This document shows positions 41,624-51,598 of a stretch of 64,000 bases of DNA, piece by piece. Below the pieces are notes generated by a model, which saw only the letters and a program-made list of their open reading frames with translations, made no database searches and was not told where the DNA came from. A program made the position numbers and the translations under genes. How positions within the stretch are numbered: position 1 is the stretch's first letter; every line of letters starts with the position of its first letter. The DNA comes from Cytobacillus dafuensis (GTDB lineage Bacteria > Bacillota > Bacilli > Bacillales > Cytobacillaceae): contig NZ_CP042593.1 of assembly GCF_007995155.1 (NCBI RefSeq), positions 1,220,001 through 1,284,000 on the forward strand, in the 5' to 3' direction.

Positions 41624-42478
41624 TTAGTTTAATATTGTTACCTTTAATTGTTTTACCCCAAAATCGATTGCATCCTGTTGAGAAGGAATAAAGACATCGA
41701 TTCGATTTCCTTTAATGGCTCCGCCAGTATCCCCTGCGATCGCTTCACCATAGCCTTCTACATAAACTTTACTGCCAAGTGGAATAACAGTTGGATCAAC
41801 TGAGATGACCTTTGCATTTGGGTTTGCTTTCAGGTTTATTCCAGTAGAGGTAATACCGGAACATCCCTCACATGAAGCCGTATAGGCTGAAGCTTCCACT
41901 GTAATTTCCTTTGAAGCTGTATTACTTGTTGATGGAGCAGTTACTTCAGGTGTACTTTCCATTGAAGTTGTATTATTTGTTGATGGAGCGGTTGCTTCAG
42001 GTGTACTTTCCTTTGAACCTGTATTACTTGTTGATGGAGCGGTTGCTTCAGGTGCACTTTCCTTTGATTCTTGAGCTGCAGGCAATATTGGTTTTTCAGT
42101 TACATCCGTATTACTAGTTTTCAAACCATCAAAGATTAATAGATTTAAACCAGGAAGAATGAGATCAGTATGTAATTGGTTCCATTCTTTAATTTGCGAA
42201 ACTGTTACTTGATTATCTAGGGCTATGTCCCATAAAGTGTCACCTTGCTTAACGGTATATTGTTTTTGCGGTGCAATGGTTAGGACATCCCCGGGGTGAA
42301 TAAGGTCGGTAGAAAGATGATTCAACGTTTGTATATTTTCTACAGATGTATTATTTGCACGTGATAGATCCCAAAGGGTATCTCCTTCTTGTACGGTAAT
42401 CATTGCAGCTTGTACATTAGCACTTAAAGTTACTGAGAGTACAGCAACTGGTACAATTGATATAATTTTTTTAAGCAT
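41624..42478 (-). CDS. Cell-wall protein with two LysM domains and a 3D domain (YocH-like)
   Basis: The product is 284 residues. The signal peptide is KKIISIVPVAVLSVTLSANV, then QA. Two LysM domains follow: TVQEGDTLWDLSRANNTSVE at about 27-70 and TVKQGDTLWDIALDNQVTVS at about 74-117. A linker with three similar 21-residue units (SKESTPEATAPSTNNTT type) leads to the C-terminal 3D domain (about 195-284). That domain carries VEASAYTASCEGCSGITSTG and the conserved acidic part AGDTGGAIKGNRIDVF. LysM binds glycan strands. 3D domains of the YocH/YabE type are thought to act as lytic transglycosylases. In B. subtilis YocH is under WalR. A WalR-like pair (TGTTAC-N5-TTTTAA, 42510-42526) is imperfect and very close to the start, so I treat it as doubtful. 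Confidence 0.87.
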   Translation of the reverse strand: MLKKIISIVPVAVLSVTLSANVQAAMITVQEGDTLWDLSRANNTSVENIQTLNHLSTDLIHPGDVLTIAPQKQYTVKQGDTLWDIALDNQVTVSQIKEWNQLHTDLILPGLNLLIFDGLKTSNTDVTEKPILPAAQESKESAPEATAPSTSNTGSKESTPEATAPSTNNTTSMESTPEVTAPSTSNTASKEITVEASAYTASCEGCSGITSTGINLKANPNAKVISVDPTVIPLGSKVYVEGYGEAIAGDTGGAIKGNRIDVFIPSQQDAIDFGVKQLKVTILN

Positions 42479-42526
42479 TCATTTATCCTCCATGTTCTTG
42501 GTTGCTAATTTAAAATAATCGTAACA

Positions 42527-43100
42527 TAGATTTTTCTGAGAAAAAGAACAAGGAGGTGTTAATTCGTTTACGTCCATGGCAATTATATTGCAATAATATT
42601 GCTAATATTAAACGATAAAAAAATGGACGAGAAAAAAGTCGACTAAGTTAATGTGAAAATCTTTAGTCCAGACTTCAAAATGAAAACCCATTTAAATCCA
42701 TCACGGTGAACCGTATTATTAGTAAGTAAGGTTTTTTTATAGAAATCTTTCATTACAATGTTAAATTATACTATTACACTTACTATTTAACTTTTCCAAA
42801 CTTCCAACTTATCGCTATAATCATTTTCAAATTACTGTCTTGGTCAATAACACTTCCTGCAACTTGAATAGCCTTTAACAAGTTAAATAAACAATAATCC
42901 AAGTCCTGACTTCTGAAAGGTGAGGACTATTTGGAGTTTTTTTTCTCCAAGGGTCTTAAAGTATGAGCAATTTATGTCTAAGAAAAAGTAAATAGAAGGT
43001 AACTACAATAAAAATGTCGAAATTACTACAAGAGAATTTTGTAGTGAATTATAAAAAATTGTTAGGTGATAAATGGATAGAGGAGTAGGGAGTGGTTTAA
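42527..43100. other. Intergenic stretch with repeat family B copy 6; otherwise no gene
   Basis: Apart from the repeat at 42682-42737, the stretch holds short AT-rich inverted repeats (TTGGAG/CTCCAA around eight T residues near 42931). The GAGGAGTAGGGAGTGG site of the next gene lies at its end. No credible frame is present. Confidence 0.45.
42682..42737. repeat. Repeat family B copy 6
   Basis: AAAACCCATTTAAATCCATC, core ACGGTGAACCGTATTATT, right arm AGTAAGTAAGGTTTTTTT. Confidence 0.7.
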
Positions 43101-44348
43101 ATGAATCAATTTCTTCAGATGGGAGCAAATACAGTTTTAAGTTCCCCAAAAGGTAATGTTACTGTAAGCTACGAAATTTCTAATTCGATAGATATTTCTT
43201 TAACAGCTTTCCTTTTAACTGATTCAGACAAGGTACAAGGAGATAGCGGGATTATTTTTTATAATCAACCAAAGAGCTCTTCTGGTGTAGCTACCCTAAT
43301 ACCTTCTGAGAAATTAGGTAATACAAAAATACTTAAAATTAATTTTGATATGAGTAAAGTCCCTGAAGGTATTACTAAAATAGCTATAACTCTTACAGAG
43401 GATAATAGCACGGGATTTTCAAATGTAAAGAATTTAAAGGCCGAGATATGTACCGATCATACTATTATCCAGTTAACCCCATCTAGTTTCACAAATGAGA
43501 ATGGAATTGTAGTATTAGAATTATATCTAAGGAATGGTCAGACAAAGGCAAAATCAATCTGGCGTGGATTTAATTCTGGGCTTGAAGGGTTATGTAAAAA
43601 TTACGGTGTTGAGGTTGAATCTGATGAGCAAAACAAGCCTTCTGAACCTAAAACTATTCAAAAACAAACCCTAAAAGAGCCTGTTAAGACTCTAACTGTT
43701 CCTGAAAATAAAAATAGACAAAACATGTTGTCACCGATAAGCCTTGAAAAGGTAAAGGGTAAGATAAGTCTTGAAAAAGGTCAAAAGCCAGTTATCATTG
43801 ATAAAACACCAGAAATTACTGCTACGGTATCTTGGAAGACTGGGACAGATTATGATATATATGCTTTAGTCTATACAAAGAATGGAAAGCAGATAGATGT
43901 AGCTATGTTTGGGGCGAAAGGAACACCTCCCCTCAAGAGTTTTGGCAACGGAGCAGTGGAACATATGGGGGATGTTGGGAGAAATAATCTATCAACGAAG
44001 ACAGAAGTCATTAAATTAAGGCTGAATAATGATATTCTCGCAGTTGTTCCTGTGGTTTATTCTGCTCAGTCAAATGGAACAGGATCGTTCTACCGATACA
44101 AAGTGTCCATGAGTATAGATAATCATAGCGGAACCTCCGTTACCATATCCTCCAAGAATGCAAATAATAATGATAGAATTTATACATGTGTGCCAGGAAT
44201 ACTTCATAATACGCAAGATGGAGTTATTATAAGTCCATTGGAGCTTTATAGTACACCGAACTCAGAGCGGAGACCTAAACTTAGGATGGGGCCTTCAAAT
44301 ATGGTAGAAGTTTTAATGGATGAAGGACCAAAAAATGATTACAAGTAG
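43101..44348 (+). CDS. Tandem TerD-domain protein (TerA-like)
   Basis: The product is 415 residues with two TerD-type domains. The first (about 1-165) has the family strands NSIDISLTAFLLTDSDKVQG, GDSGIIFYNQP and SKVPEGITKIAITLT. A proline-rich linker (about 175-225) follows. The second (about 232-400) has ISLEKGQKPVII, then TATVSWKTGTDYDIYALVY and VEHMGDVGR. In TerD proteins the DxD and similar acidic residues bind calcium. The architecture matches TerA, part of the tellurite/stress Ter modules, but no terB, terC or terD is nearby, so it is an orphan. No signal or membrane segment is seen; it is cytoplasmic. Confidence 0.8.
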   Translation: MNQFLQMGANTVLSSPKGNVTVSYEISNSIDISLTAFLLTDSDKVQGDSGIIFYNQPKSSSGVATLIPSEKLGNTKILKINFDMSKVPEGITKIAITLTEDNSTGFSNVKNLKAEICTDHTIIQLTPSSFTNENGIVVLELYLRNGQTKAKSIWRGFNSGLEGLCKNYGVEVESDEQNKPSEPKTIQKQTLKEPVKTLTVPENKNRQNMLSPISLEKVKGKISLEKGQKPVIIDKTPEITATVSWKTGTDYDIYALVYTKNGKQIDVAMFGAKGTPPLKSFGNGAVEHMGDVGRNNLSTKTEVIKLRLNNDILAVVPVVYSAQSNGTGSFYRYKVSMSIDNHSGTSVTISSKNANNNDRIYTCVPGILHNTQDGVIISPLELYSTPNSERRPKLRMGPSNMVEVLMDEGPKNDYK

Positions 44349-44434
44349 ACTGGAATCATATAAAATTTAAAACAAAAAATATCCATAACTTAATAATAGG
44401 AGTAGGTTATTAGTGGGATAATAACCAGTTTAAT

Positions 44435-44474
44435 AAAAACCTCATTTAGATGCGTTACGGTGAACCGTATCATA
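44435..44474. repeat. Repeat family B copy 7, right arm replaced
   Basis: AAAAACCTCATTTAGATGCG then TTACGGTGAACCGTATCATA. After ATCATAA the sequence passes straight into another hairpin, so the right arm is lost. Confidence 0.7.
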
Positions 44475-44479
44475 ACTTC

Positions 44480-44512
44480 CTTAGTGCTTCTTTCTTGGAA
44501 AGAAGCACTAAG
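44480..44512. terminator. Hairpin between convergent genes
   Basis: CTTAGTGCTTCTTTC and GAAAGAAGCACTAAG form a near-perfect stem with a four-base loop. The tail ATTTAATA is poor in T, so strength is uncertain. Confidence 0.55.
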
Positions 44513-44592
44513 ATTTAATAATAATGAGATTGTTCTTTTAGTTGGGCATTTATCCAATGATAATTCTACCTAAACTTGATGTTCCATAGTTT

Positions 44593-45300
44593 TTACCATT
44601 CTTTTGGCTCATAGTTTAATTCTCTAAATAACTGAGTTCGCTCTTTCTTGGATAAATCTCTCCATTGTCCAGGGGGAAGATTGCCTAAATGAATATTCAT
44701 GATTCGGATTCTTTGCAATCGGTAAACGTCGTATCCAAATTCAGCACACATGCGGCGAATTTGACGATTTAGCCCCTGTGTTAAAATGATTTGAAAATCA
44801 AATTTTGATAATTGAACTATTTTACAAGGAAGTGTTTTTGTACCTAATATTTTGACACCCTCTGACATCTTCTTCAAGAATTCAGGAGTAATTGGCTTGT
44901 CTACTGAAACGATATATTCCTTTTCATGCTTATTTTCAGAACGCAGAATTTCGTTAACAATGTCGCCATCGTTCGTAAGAAGTATTAAGCCCTCTGAATC
45001 TTTATCCAGGCGCCCAATATTAAATATTCTTAATGGATGGTTGACCAAATCAACAATATTACCCTTTACACCTTTTTCTGTTGTACTTGTAATGCCTACA
45101 GGTTTATTTAAGGCAATATAGACATTATTCCTTGCTACTCGGATTGGATTTCCATCTACTTTAACGTCATCCCCAGGTTCAACTTGGCTACCTATAGTTG
45201 CACGTTTACCATTAATAGTAACTCTCCCATCGGTAATTAATTTATCGGCACCTCGTCTAGATGCTTTTCCAGATTCACTTATATATTTATTAAGACGCAT
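44593..45300 (-). CDS. rluF: 23S rRNA pseudouridine synthase RluF-like (RsuA family)
   Basis: The product is 235 residues. The N-terminal S4 RNA-binding domain (about 1-60) starts [20 protein letters not shown]. The RsuA/RluF catalytic domain carries the motif [17 protein letters not shown], with Asp in RLD as the catalytic residue. [20 protein letters not shown] and [20 protein letters not shown] follow, as in RluF. It converts a uridine of 23S rRNA (U2604 in E. coli numbering) to pseudouridine. The ATG has an AGGATGTGTCAAC site. It is a lone gene. Confidence 0.9.
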   Translation of the reverse strand: MRLNKYISESGKASRRGADKLITDGRVTINGKRATIGSQVEPGDDVKVDGNPIRVARNNVYIALNKPVGITSTTEKGVKGNIVDLVNHPLRIFNIGRLDKDSEGLILLTNDGDIVNEILRSENKHEKEYIVSVDKPITPEFLKKMSEGVKILGTKTLPCKIVQLSKFDFQIILTQGLNRQIRRMCAEFGYDVYRLQRIRIMNIHLGNLPPGQWRDLSKKERTQLFRELNYEPKEW

Positions 45301-45511
45301 GTTGACACATCCTTAAACAGAGGATTATTTTATTCGATATTAACTATACTTTATTTTAAGGATGAATCACATACCCTTATTTAGATATAACGGATGAATT
45401 GGCTTTTCTTTAGGGTTGCTCATACATTAAACTTAGTTTTTTAAAGATGTTGAAACCCCAATTATAAACAAAAAGCTATCTTAGCCAAAATTGTTATAAA
45501 AGTTATCCGCC

Positions 45512-45790
45512 TTATTTAAGCTCTACTTGGATACGCCCAGTTCCATTTAAATATTGCTCATAGCGTGCTACCTCGAGCTTTACAGGATTAACCGGAAGCT
45601 TTTCTACATCTTCCATATCAAATATCTGCCCAATTAACATATGGTTCTCGGATTCTGAAATCCAAGTACTATTTGAATTGTAAATTGCACCGTCTGCATC
45701 AATTAGGGATCCAACGCCTATTAGAAGCGAAGAGAATCCTTTCTTGACTTGGAAAATTAAAACGGAGATTGATTTTCTACTTTTAAAAAG
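45512..45790 (-). pseudogene. C-terminal remnant of an unknown protein gene
   Basis: A minus-strand frame without a start ends at 45512 with EVARYEQYLNGTGRIQVELK. Upstream in frame come STWISESENHMLIGQIFDME and SISVLIFQVKKGFSSLLIGV. No ribosome site or ATG is present at the head. Its upstream half (about 45704-45790) is duplicated at 48919-49004. I cannot name the family; it looks like a beta-rich extracytoplasmic C-terminus. Confidence 0.5.
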
Positions 45791-45920
45791 GTTTATTTTT
45801 AAAAGAGCGGTTTATAACACTAAGGAGGAAGGAAAAGCTATATCATTTACCTTGTTCCATATTTAGATAGTGTTATTGTCACTTTCACAATAAATCAAAG
45901 TTGGTACGGAGTGATGAAAG

Positions 45921-46394
45921 GTGAATTTAATTAGTTTTGAAGAAATAACAGAAAAAACATTATATATAGCCTTTGAAATCGTCAATTCTAATCAAGCATA
46001 TAATCAGCTTGAACATGGTAAGGAAAGAAGAACACTCGAGGATGTAAAAGAAGAGTTCATAAATGATAAAACAAAGAGCCAATTTATAAAACTTGATGAT
46101 ACTTATATTGGCATAATGGATTACTTACTAATGAATGAGACAGATCAATGCCCATGGCTGGGATTAATGATGATTCACGGTGATTATCAGGGGTTCGGCT
46201 TCGGAACACAGGCATATTTACGATTTGAAAAAGAAATGCTTGAAAAAGGATTGAGCGTTATCCGTATTGGCGTTTTAAAAGAAAACTATAATGCCCGAAG
46301 ATTTTGGGAATTAATTGGTTTTGAATACTTTAAAACAGCACTATCAAAAAACTCAATTGAAGTAGACTGTTTTGAAAAAAAGTTAATGAAATAA
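45921..46394 (+). CDS. GNAT-family N-acetyltransferase
   Basis: The product is 157 residues from a GTG at 45921 with GGAGTGATGAAAG upstream. The acetyl-CoA-binding motif A is GLMMIHGDYQGFGFGTQAYL (Q/RxxGxG/A form). The C-terminal motif B is VLKENYNARRFWELIGFEYF. The substrate is unknown; the protein is cytoplasmic. Part of its 3' half is duplicated at 49006-49097. Confidence 0.88.
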   Translation: MNLISFEEITEKTLYIAFEIVNSNQAYNQLEHGKERRTLEDVKEEFINDKTKSQFIKLDDTYIGIMDYLLMNETDQCPWLGLMMIHGDYQGFGFGTQAYLRFEKEMLEKGLSVIRIGVLKENYNARRFWELIGFEYFKTALSKNSIEVDCFEKKLMK

Positions 46395-46460
46395 TGTAAA
46401 GATCCTCTCTATACCGGCCAAAATTCAAAAGAATGCGTCAAAATACTTCAGATACATATA

Positions 46461-46515
46461 AAAAACCTCTGAAATAATGTGAACTACTAAATATCACATT
46501 ATTTCGGAGGTTTTT
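46461..46515 (+). terminator. Terminator of the acetyltransferase gene
   Basis: AAAAACCTCTGAAATAATGT and ACATTATTTCGGAGGTTTTT pair almost perfectly over about 22 bp around ACTACTAAATA. The symmetry makes it usable on both strands. Confidence 0.85.
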
Positions 46516-46737
46516 ATGATTTCTCATGATTTTGCTATGAATCTAGCAGTTTATCAAATACCCTCTAGATTTTCACTAAATTTCATCGCCTTATCTGATG
46601 GTAAATTATATCTATGACAACATAAAAACTAGGTTTATCCTGCTATTTATTATAATATTTTAATAATTCTAATTATTCATGTAATATTATTTTTATTAAT
46701 TTATAATAAAGTCAATTGAAAATAATAGGGGGGATTT

Positions 46738-48417
46738 ATGGTGAAGAAAAAGTTTATTGTTCCTGTAGCGCTATCATCAGCATTGTTGGTAGGTTCTATC
46801 CCTGTAAGTAGTGTTTTTGCCAAACCGGTTAATTCGAGTGAGGTTAGTAGTGTACAAGCTACTAAGGAGTGGAATAGGAAAGCAAGCGTTCCTGTATTCG
46901 TGAAAGAGCGATTTGCAGAGAAATTCTCTTCTAGCACCCCATCCAATGCATTAAATTATTTGAAGAAAAACGAAGTTAAAATCGGAATTAAAAATCCGGG
47001 TGAAAATCTAAAAGTAAAAGATACACAAACAGATAAACTGGGTATGACTCATGTCCGCTTTAATCAGTCAATAAATGGAGTTAACGTAGAAGGGGCAGAA
47101 ATTATTGTTCATTTTAATAAGAATAATGAAGTCGTATCTGTCAACGGAAGAATAAATCAGACGATTGCCGATGATGCAGTGGACACGACCGCAACATTAA
47201 GCAGTGATGCTGCACTAAAGACGGCATTGTCCTCTGTCAAAGCGCCTGAAGAGCTGACATATGAGCCGACAGCTGAGCTTGTTGTCTATCCTTTTGAAGG
47301 GGAAAATTATACCACTTATAAGGTAAATGTTAACTTCATGGGGGATGAACCTGGAAACTGGTTTGTCTTTGTAGATGCAAAAACAGGAAAAGTTATTGAT
47401 AAGTATAATGGCTTAATGCATGCAGATGAAATGAAAACACAAAAAGGTGTTGGAATAGGTGTACATGGTGAGCACAGGGAATTACATATTACCCAAGTGA
47501 AGGAACCGAATGCTGGAACTAAATTTGCGTTAGCAGATTACTCTCATGAGAACCTTGGAGGAATCGTAACGTATGATGCTCATAATGATAACATTTCCAG
47601 TAATGATACACTCTATGTAGGGAATTCTGCTGCATTTATCGGCGACTATGATCGAGCGCTTGTCGATGCACACTATAATTCCGAAAAGGTATATGAGTAT
47701 TATCTAAATGAACATGGCCGTAATTCCCTTGATGGGGAAGGAATGGCAATCATTTCTAGAGTTCACTATGGTAACAATTACAACAATGCTTCCTGGAATG
47801 GGCGTTGGATGACCTATGGTGATGGTGACGGCAAGTTCATGATCTCTCTGTCAGCAGGTCTTGACGTTGCTGCCCACGAAATGACACATGGTGTTATCAC
47901 TCACTCAGCAAATTTAGTATACCGCAATCAATCTGGAGCATTAAATGAATCGTTTGCTGACGTCTTTGGTGCACTCGTTGACGATAGTGATTGGGAAATG
48001 GGCGAGGATATTATGGCACCAGAAGCTAAAGCTAAAGGTACAGCAGTATTGCGTAGCTTAAGCAATCCAAACGGTGTGGTGGTCGCAAATGAGGAAAGAA
48101 GGTCGTATAGTACAAATGGCGGCGTCTATCCGGATCATATGGACGAGTTTTATAACATGCCAACTTCTGTTGATGGCGGTGGTGTTCATGTTAACTCTTC
48201 GATTACAAACCATGCTGCATACTTGATTGGTCAAGAAATTGGAAGAGAAAAATTAGGGCAAATTTACTATCGTGCCTTAACGGTTTATTTAACACCAAAT
48301 TCCGATTTTAGCGACGCTCGTCAGGCGGTCGTCCAGTCTGCAATCGATATATATGGCGAAGGCAGTGCTGAAGATGCTGCAGTTAAATCTGGATTTGATG
48401 CGGTGGGAATTTACTAA
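46738..48417 (+). CDS. Thermolysin-family neutral metalloprotease (M4, bacillolysin)
   Basis: The product is 559 residues with the usual M4 prepro-enzyme plan. The signal peptide is FIVPVALSSALLVGSIPVSS, then VFA. An FTP propeptide (about 80-130, LGMTHVRFNQSINGVNVEGA) and a PepSY-like segment precede the catalytic domain (about 250-559). Zinc ligands His380 and His384 with Glu381 lie in AHEMTHGV. The third ligand is in NESFADVFG. The active-site His is in GGGVHVNSSI. GKFMISLSAGLDVAAHEMTH is typical. It is a secreted, zinc-dependent, calcium-stabilised protease. The ATG at 46738 follows an AGGGGGG site. Confidence 0.93.
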   Translation: MVKKKFIVPVALSSALLVGSIPVSSVFAKPVNSSEVSSVQATKEWNRKASVPVFVKERFAEKFSSSTPSNALNYLKKNEVKIGIKNPGENLKVKDTQTDKLGMTHVRFNQSINGVNVEGAEIIVHFNKNNEVVSVNGRINQTIADDAVDTTATLSSDAALKTALSSVKAPEELTYEPTAELVVYPFEGENYTTYKVNVNFMGDEPGNWFVFVDAKTGKVIDKYNGLMHADEMKTQKGVGIGVHGEHRELHITQVKEPNAGTKFALADYSHENLGGIVTYDAHNDNISSNDTLYVGNSAAFIGDYDRALVDAHYNSEKVYEYYLNEHGRNSLDGEGMAIISRVHYGNNYNNASWNGRWMTYGDGDGKFMISLSAGLDVAAHEMTHGVITHSANLVYRNQSGALNESFADVFGALVDDSDWEMGEDIMAPEAKAKGTAVLRSLSNPNGVVVANEERRSYSTNGGVYPDHMDEFYNMPTSVDGGGVHVNSSITNHAAYLIGQEIGREKLGQIYYRALTVYLTPNSDFSDARQAVVQSAIDIYGEGSAEDAAVKSGFDAVGIY

Positions 48418-48492
48418 GTATCTGATTGGAACTGCTTGCAGGAATAAATATTTTTAGCGGATTTTAGATAAATATTGAAGTGTGTTTTATGT

Positions 48493-48520
48493 TCCCTCAG
48501 ACTAAGAGTTTGGGGGATTT
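48493..48520 (+). terminator. Terminator of the M4 protease gene
   Basis: TCCCTCAG and TTTGGGGGA pair (with G-U) around ACTAAGAG, followed by TTTTTG. Confidence 0.65.
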
Positions 48521-48634
48521 TTGTTAGGGTGGTCTAACTAATACGTACCATGAGGGTAATTATGATATCATTTTAGTTACGCGTATAGGTAAATGCTTTT
48601 AGCGTGAAAAGTTGTATTTATCACCAGTTCTAGA

Positions 48635-48794
48635 TTTATCGCAGATTAACGGGCAGTAAGACCCCCACTTTAAGGTTGCGAGAGAATTAAAGAAACCTAA
48701 GTGGGGGATCAACTGCCCGTAAAGGCACGATTGGTTCAACTAACTATCAGTGGGGGATGAAAGAAAACCCCCACTGATGGAAGTTTCACTTTAT
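48635..48794 (+). repeat. bcr1-like element, copy 3 (family D), flanked by TTTAT
   Basis: This 160 bp element has the same ends as copies 1 and 2, TTTAT on both flanks, a CCCCCACTTT/AAGTGGGGGA stem and an AGTGGGGGAT/ACCCCCACTG stem. Confidence 0.75.
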
Positions 48795-48918
48795 ATAACG
48801 GAGAAATCATAGAGTACAACATGGGGAGCCATCCTGTGTACCCACTCGTTTCTAAAATGTTGGATAAAGCTTTTGAACGCTTATCTATTGTCTTTATCGC
48901 AGTTGAATTAATAACAGG
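48795..48918 (+). other. Short open remnant beside the bcr1-like element
   Basis: Directly after the element a frame reads YNGEIIEYNMGSHPVYPLVS and then KMLDKAFERL. It has no start, and it runs on into the duplicated segment below. It may be the tail of a gene disrupted by the insertion. No family is recognised. Confidence 0.25.
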
Positions 48919-49097
48919 GATCCAACGCCTATTAGAAGCGAAGAGTATCCTTTCTTGATTTGGAAAATTAAAACGGAGATTGATTTTCTACTTTTAAAAA
49001 GGTGGTATCGGCGTTTTAAAAGAAAACCATAATGCCCGAAGATTTTGGGAATCAATTGGCTTTGAATACTATAAAACAGCACTATCAAAAAACTGAC
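48919..49097 (+). repeat. Rearranged partial copy of the 45704-46360 region
   Basis: 48919-49004 matches 45704-45790 (from 'gggatccaacgcctattaga' on). The match then jumps directly to 46269-46360 (from 'tattggcgttttaaaagaaa' on), inside the acetyltransferase gene. About 480 bp between them are missing in this copy. The join lies at 'tttaaaaagg-tggtatcgg'. The acetyltransferase piece ends with a stop after SKN. Confidence 0.85.
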
Positions 49098-49151
49098 AAA
49101 GCACCTGAAGAGCTGAAGCAGTTCTAAACATATGATACGAGGAGATTTAGT

Positions 49152-49718
<567 letters not shown>

Positions 49719-49730
49719 ATTTAGGATAAG

Positions 49731-49782
49731 TTGCCAGCCCCCCACTAAAGTAATGCTTTAAAACACGTGGGGACAGGCACCC
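49731..49782 (+). repeat. Family E REP-like hairpin, likely terminator
   Basis: TTGCCAGCCCCCCAC and GTGGGGACAGGCAC pair imperfectly around a 21-base centre. CCTTTTT follows. It doubles as the end of the DUF4256 transcript. Confidence 0.5.
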
Positions 49783-49940
49783 TTTTTACGGTATCCTTTC
49801 CTCCTACGTTACCATCCAATAAAACAGACAAAATCCCTACTCTTAATTAGTCAGAATAATCCGAAATCACCATTCTATTTAAATAATCATTCAATTATAC
49901 TAGTCTTGTATTTGAAAATAATGATAGTTTGGGAGGTTAT

Positions 49941-51095
49941 GTGTTGAAAAGATTATGGATGTCTTTTATCGTAGTAATGTTCTTTGTGTCAGCACTGTTT
50001 TCATCTCAAGCAAATGCAGCTAACACCATTCCTGGTGGTCCATCGACAAATGGAAACACAAGTATGGACAGTATGATCACATACGATGACATGATTAAAG
50101 AACTGAAGAAAATCGAACACACGAGTAAAGGGAAAGTAGAAGTATTCACGTTAGATGAATACGGAAAGAGTGAGCAGAACCGAAGCTTCTACGTAGCTAA
50201 AGTTGGTACAGGCCCAATTAAAATTTGGGTACAAGCTCAAATTCACGGAGATGAAAAATTAACAACGGATGCCGTATTAGAATTATTGATGACTTTTGGC
50301 AGCAGCGGATCCAAAGATATTGAAAAGATCTTAAAAGAAACAACTATTTATGCAATCCCAATGTATAATCCGGATGGAAGCATCATGAACACACGAACAA
50401 CTGTGCTTCATGATGAAAATGGACAACCTAGAGTAGACAACAGCGGTCGTGCCATGACGATTGATTTAAATCGTGATTGGGGAGAAAACGGGTTTCAAGC
50501 AAAAGAATCACTTGTCTTCTACAAATACTGGGCAGAAGTGAAACCAGTTTTCGCTGTGGATCTTCACCATCAAGGATTTAAAACAGTTTACGGAACAAAT
50601 GACTCAACATCCATGTCGCTTGGAGTATCATTAGCACCAAATGGACCGACTTTACCAAGTATTAAAGACGGCTTATACAATGACCTTACACGCCAAATGA
50701 ACGTCTATGTATACGATGCATTAAAAGATTACGGGTATATGCATATTGATCGTTACCAAACCGGCAGTGGTGATAAGAGATACGAGATTGATATCAAAGG
50801 CGGAGTAGTTTCTGCTATGATGATGGGCCTAAACTACAACAATATCAATCCAACTAATCACAGCAATCCAGCCATCTTCTTTGAAACGAAAGGAAATACA
50901 AGAGATGGAAATCTAGGACAAAAATCAAACGGACATTTAATCAAACAAAATTATCTCGGATTAAAAGCCTTACTTTACGGCTTAGCCACAGGTGAAGTAC
51001 AAAAGGTTAATCCAAACCGTTGGGAAGAAGAGATTCCTGCTTACCCGCTAGCTGGCTATCAAACTGATTCTGGAATTGTTCCGGTGAGTTATTAA
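49941..51095 (+). CDS. Secreted M14-family zinc carboxypeptidase
   Basis: The product is about 384 residues. The start is the GTG at 49941 (or the TTG one codon later), because GGGAGG at 49930-49935 is its ribosome site; an in-frame TTG at 49929 would overlap that site. The signal peptide is LWMSFIVVMFFVSALFSSQA, then NA. Zinc ligands lie in QIHGDEKL (HxxE) and in VDLHHQGF. The substrate-binding NRDW motif is present, and the catalytic Glu lies in IFFETKG. These fit M14 carboxypeptidases, which remove C-terminal residues from peptides or cut wall peptides. It fits with the nearby secreted proteases. A terminator follows at once. Confidence 0.88.
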   Translation: MLKRLWMSFIVVMFFVSALFSSQANAANTIPGGPSTNGNTSMDSMITYDDMIKELKKIEHTSKGKVEVFTLDEYGKSEQNRSFYVAKVGTGPIKIWVQAQIHGDEKLTTDAVLELLMTFGSSGSKDIEKILKETTIYAIPMYNPDGSIMNTRTTVLHDENGQPRVDNSGRAMTIDLNRDWGENGFQAKESLVFYKYWAEVKPVFAVDLHHQGFKTVYGTNDSTSMSLGVSLAPNGPTLPSIKDGLYNDLTRQMNVYVYDALKDYGYMHIDRYQTGSGDKRYEIDIKGGVVSAMMMGLNYNNINPTNHSNPAIFFETKGNTRDGNLGQKSNGHLIKQNYLGLKALLYGLATGEVQKVNPNRWEEEIPAYPLAGYQTDSGIVPVSY

Positions 51096-51106
51096 AAAAA
51101 GAACGA

Positions 51107-51143
51107 AGCCCCATATGGATAATAATCCGTATGGGGCTTTGTC
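51107..51143 (+). terminator. Terminator of the carboxypeptidase gene
   Basis: AAGCCCCATATGGAT and ATCCGTATGGGGCTT form a 15 bp stem with one mismatch. The tail TGTCGTTT is weak. Confidence 0.6.
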
Positions 51144-51312
51144 GTTTAAATTCCGTGAAGAAGATGTGCTCTGCTATGGAGGAAACAGTGGGGACACGCT
51201 ATCAGCCCAACACGAAATTACGACAAATCTGCTGATTGAAAAGCAAGATCTGCTCCTTACTAAAGATCGTGAGCGATTAATGGAAGATAGGCGTCATTTC
51301 AGCAATATTTAA
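51144..51312 (+). other. Unrecognised open frame, doubtful
   Basis: A frame runs from inside the preceding hairpin to 51312 and ends with EKQDLLLTKDRERLMEDRRH. It has no ribosome site and its first codons are the terminator. It may be a remnant of a lost gene. Confidence 0.25.
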
Positions 51313-51317
51313 TTTGG

Positions 51318-51373
51318 GGGCCAATCCGCTAGTCCGGTAAAGTTTTACCGAGCTTGGGGACTGGCCCTTTTTA
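51318..51373 (+). terminator. Strong branched terminator
   Basis: GGGGGCCAATCC pairs with GGACTGGCCC. An inner CGGTAAA/TTTACCG stem is nested inside, and CTTTTTA follows. Confidence 0.75.
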
Positions 51374-51598
51374 TTCGTAGCAGAAAATTTAAATAAAAAG
51401 CACCACCGCATCACATTCATTGTATCGATTGGATCGTCACTGTGACGCTATATTGGTATATACTATAAAAGTCTAAATTTAGATATTTGGTTAAAAAGAT
51501 GTTATTTTTAAGAAAAATTATTTTTGTCGATTATTATGAAAAATACTTGAATTAATATTGCATAGATTATAAGAGAAATCGTTAAGTAGAGGTAATAG

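Noticed and set aside
42510-42526. WalR box upstream of the LysM-3D gene
   Set aside because: The second half-site has a mismatch, and it lies only about 32 bases from the start codon, leaving no room for a promoter downstream. It is noted only as a possibility.
15065-44474. CRISPR array made of the family B repeats
   Set aside because: Copies are scattered over 30 kb with no regular spacers and no cas genes. They are dispersed palindromes.
48894-49088. 64-codon minus-strand frame
   Set aside because: It is part of the rearranged duplicate of the 45704-46360 region. It has no ribosome site and mixes two source frames.
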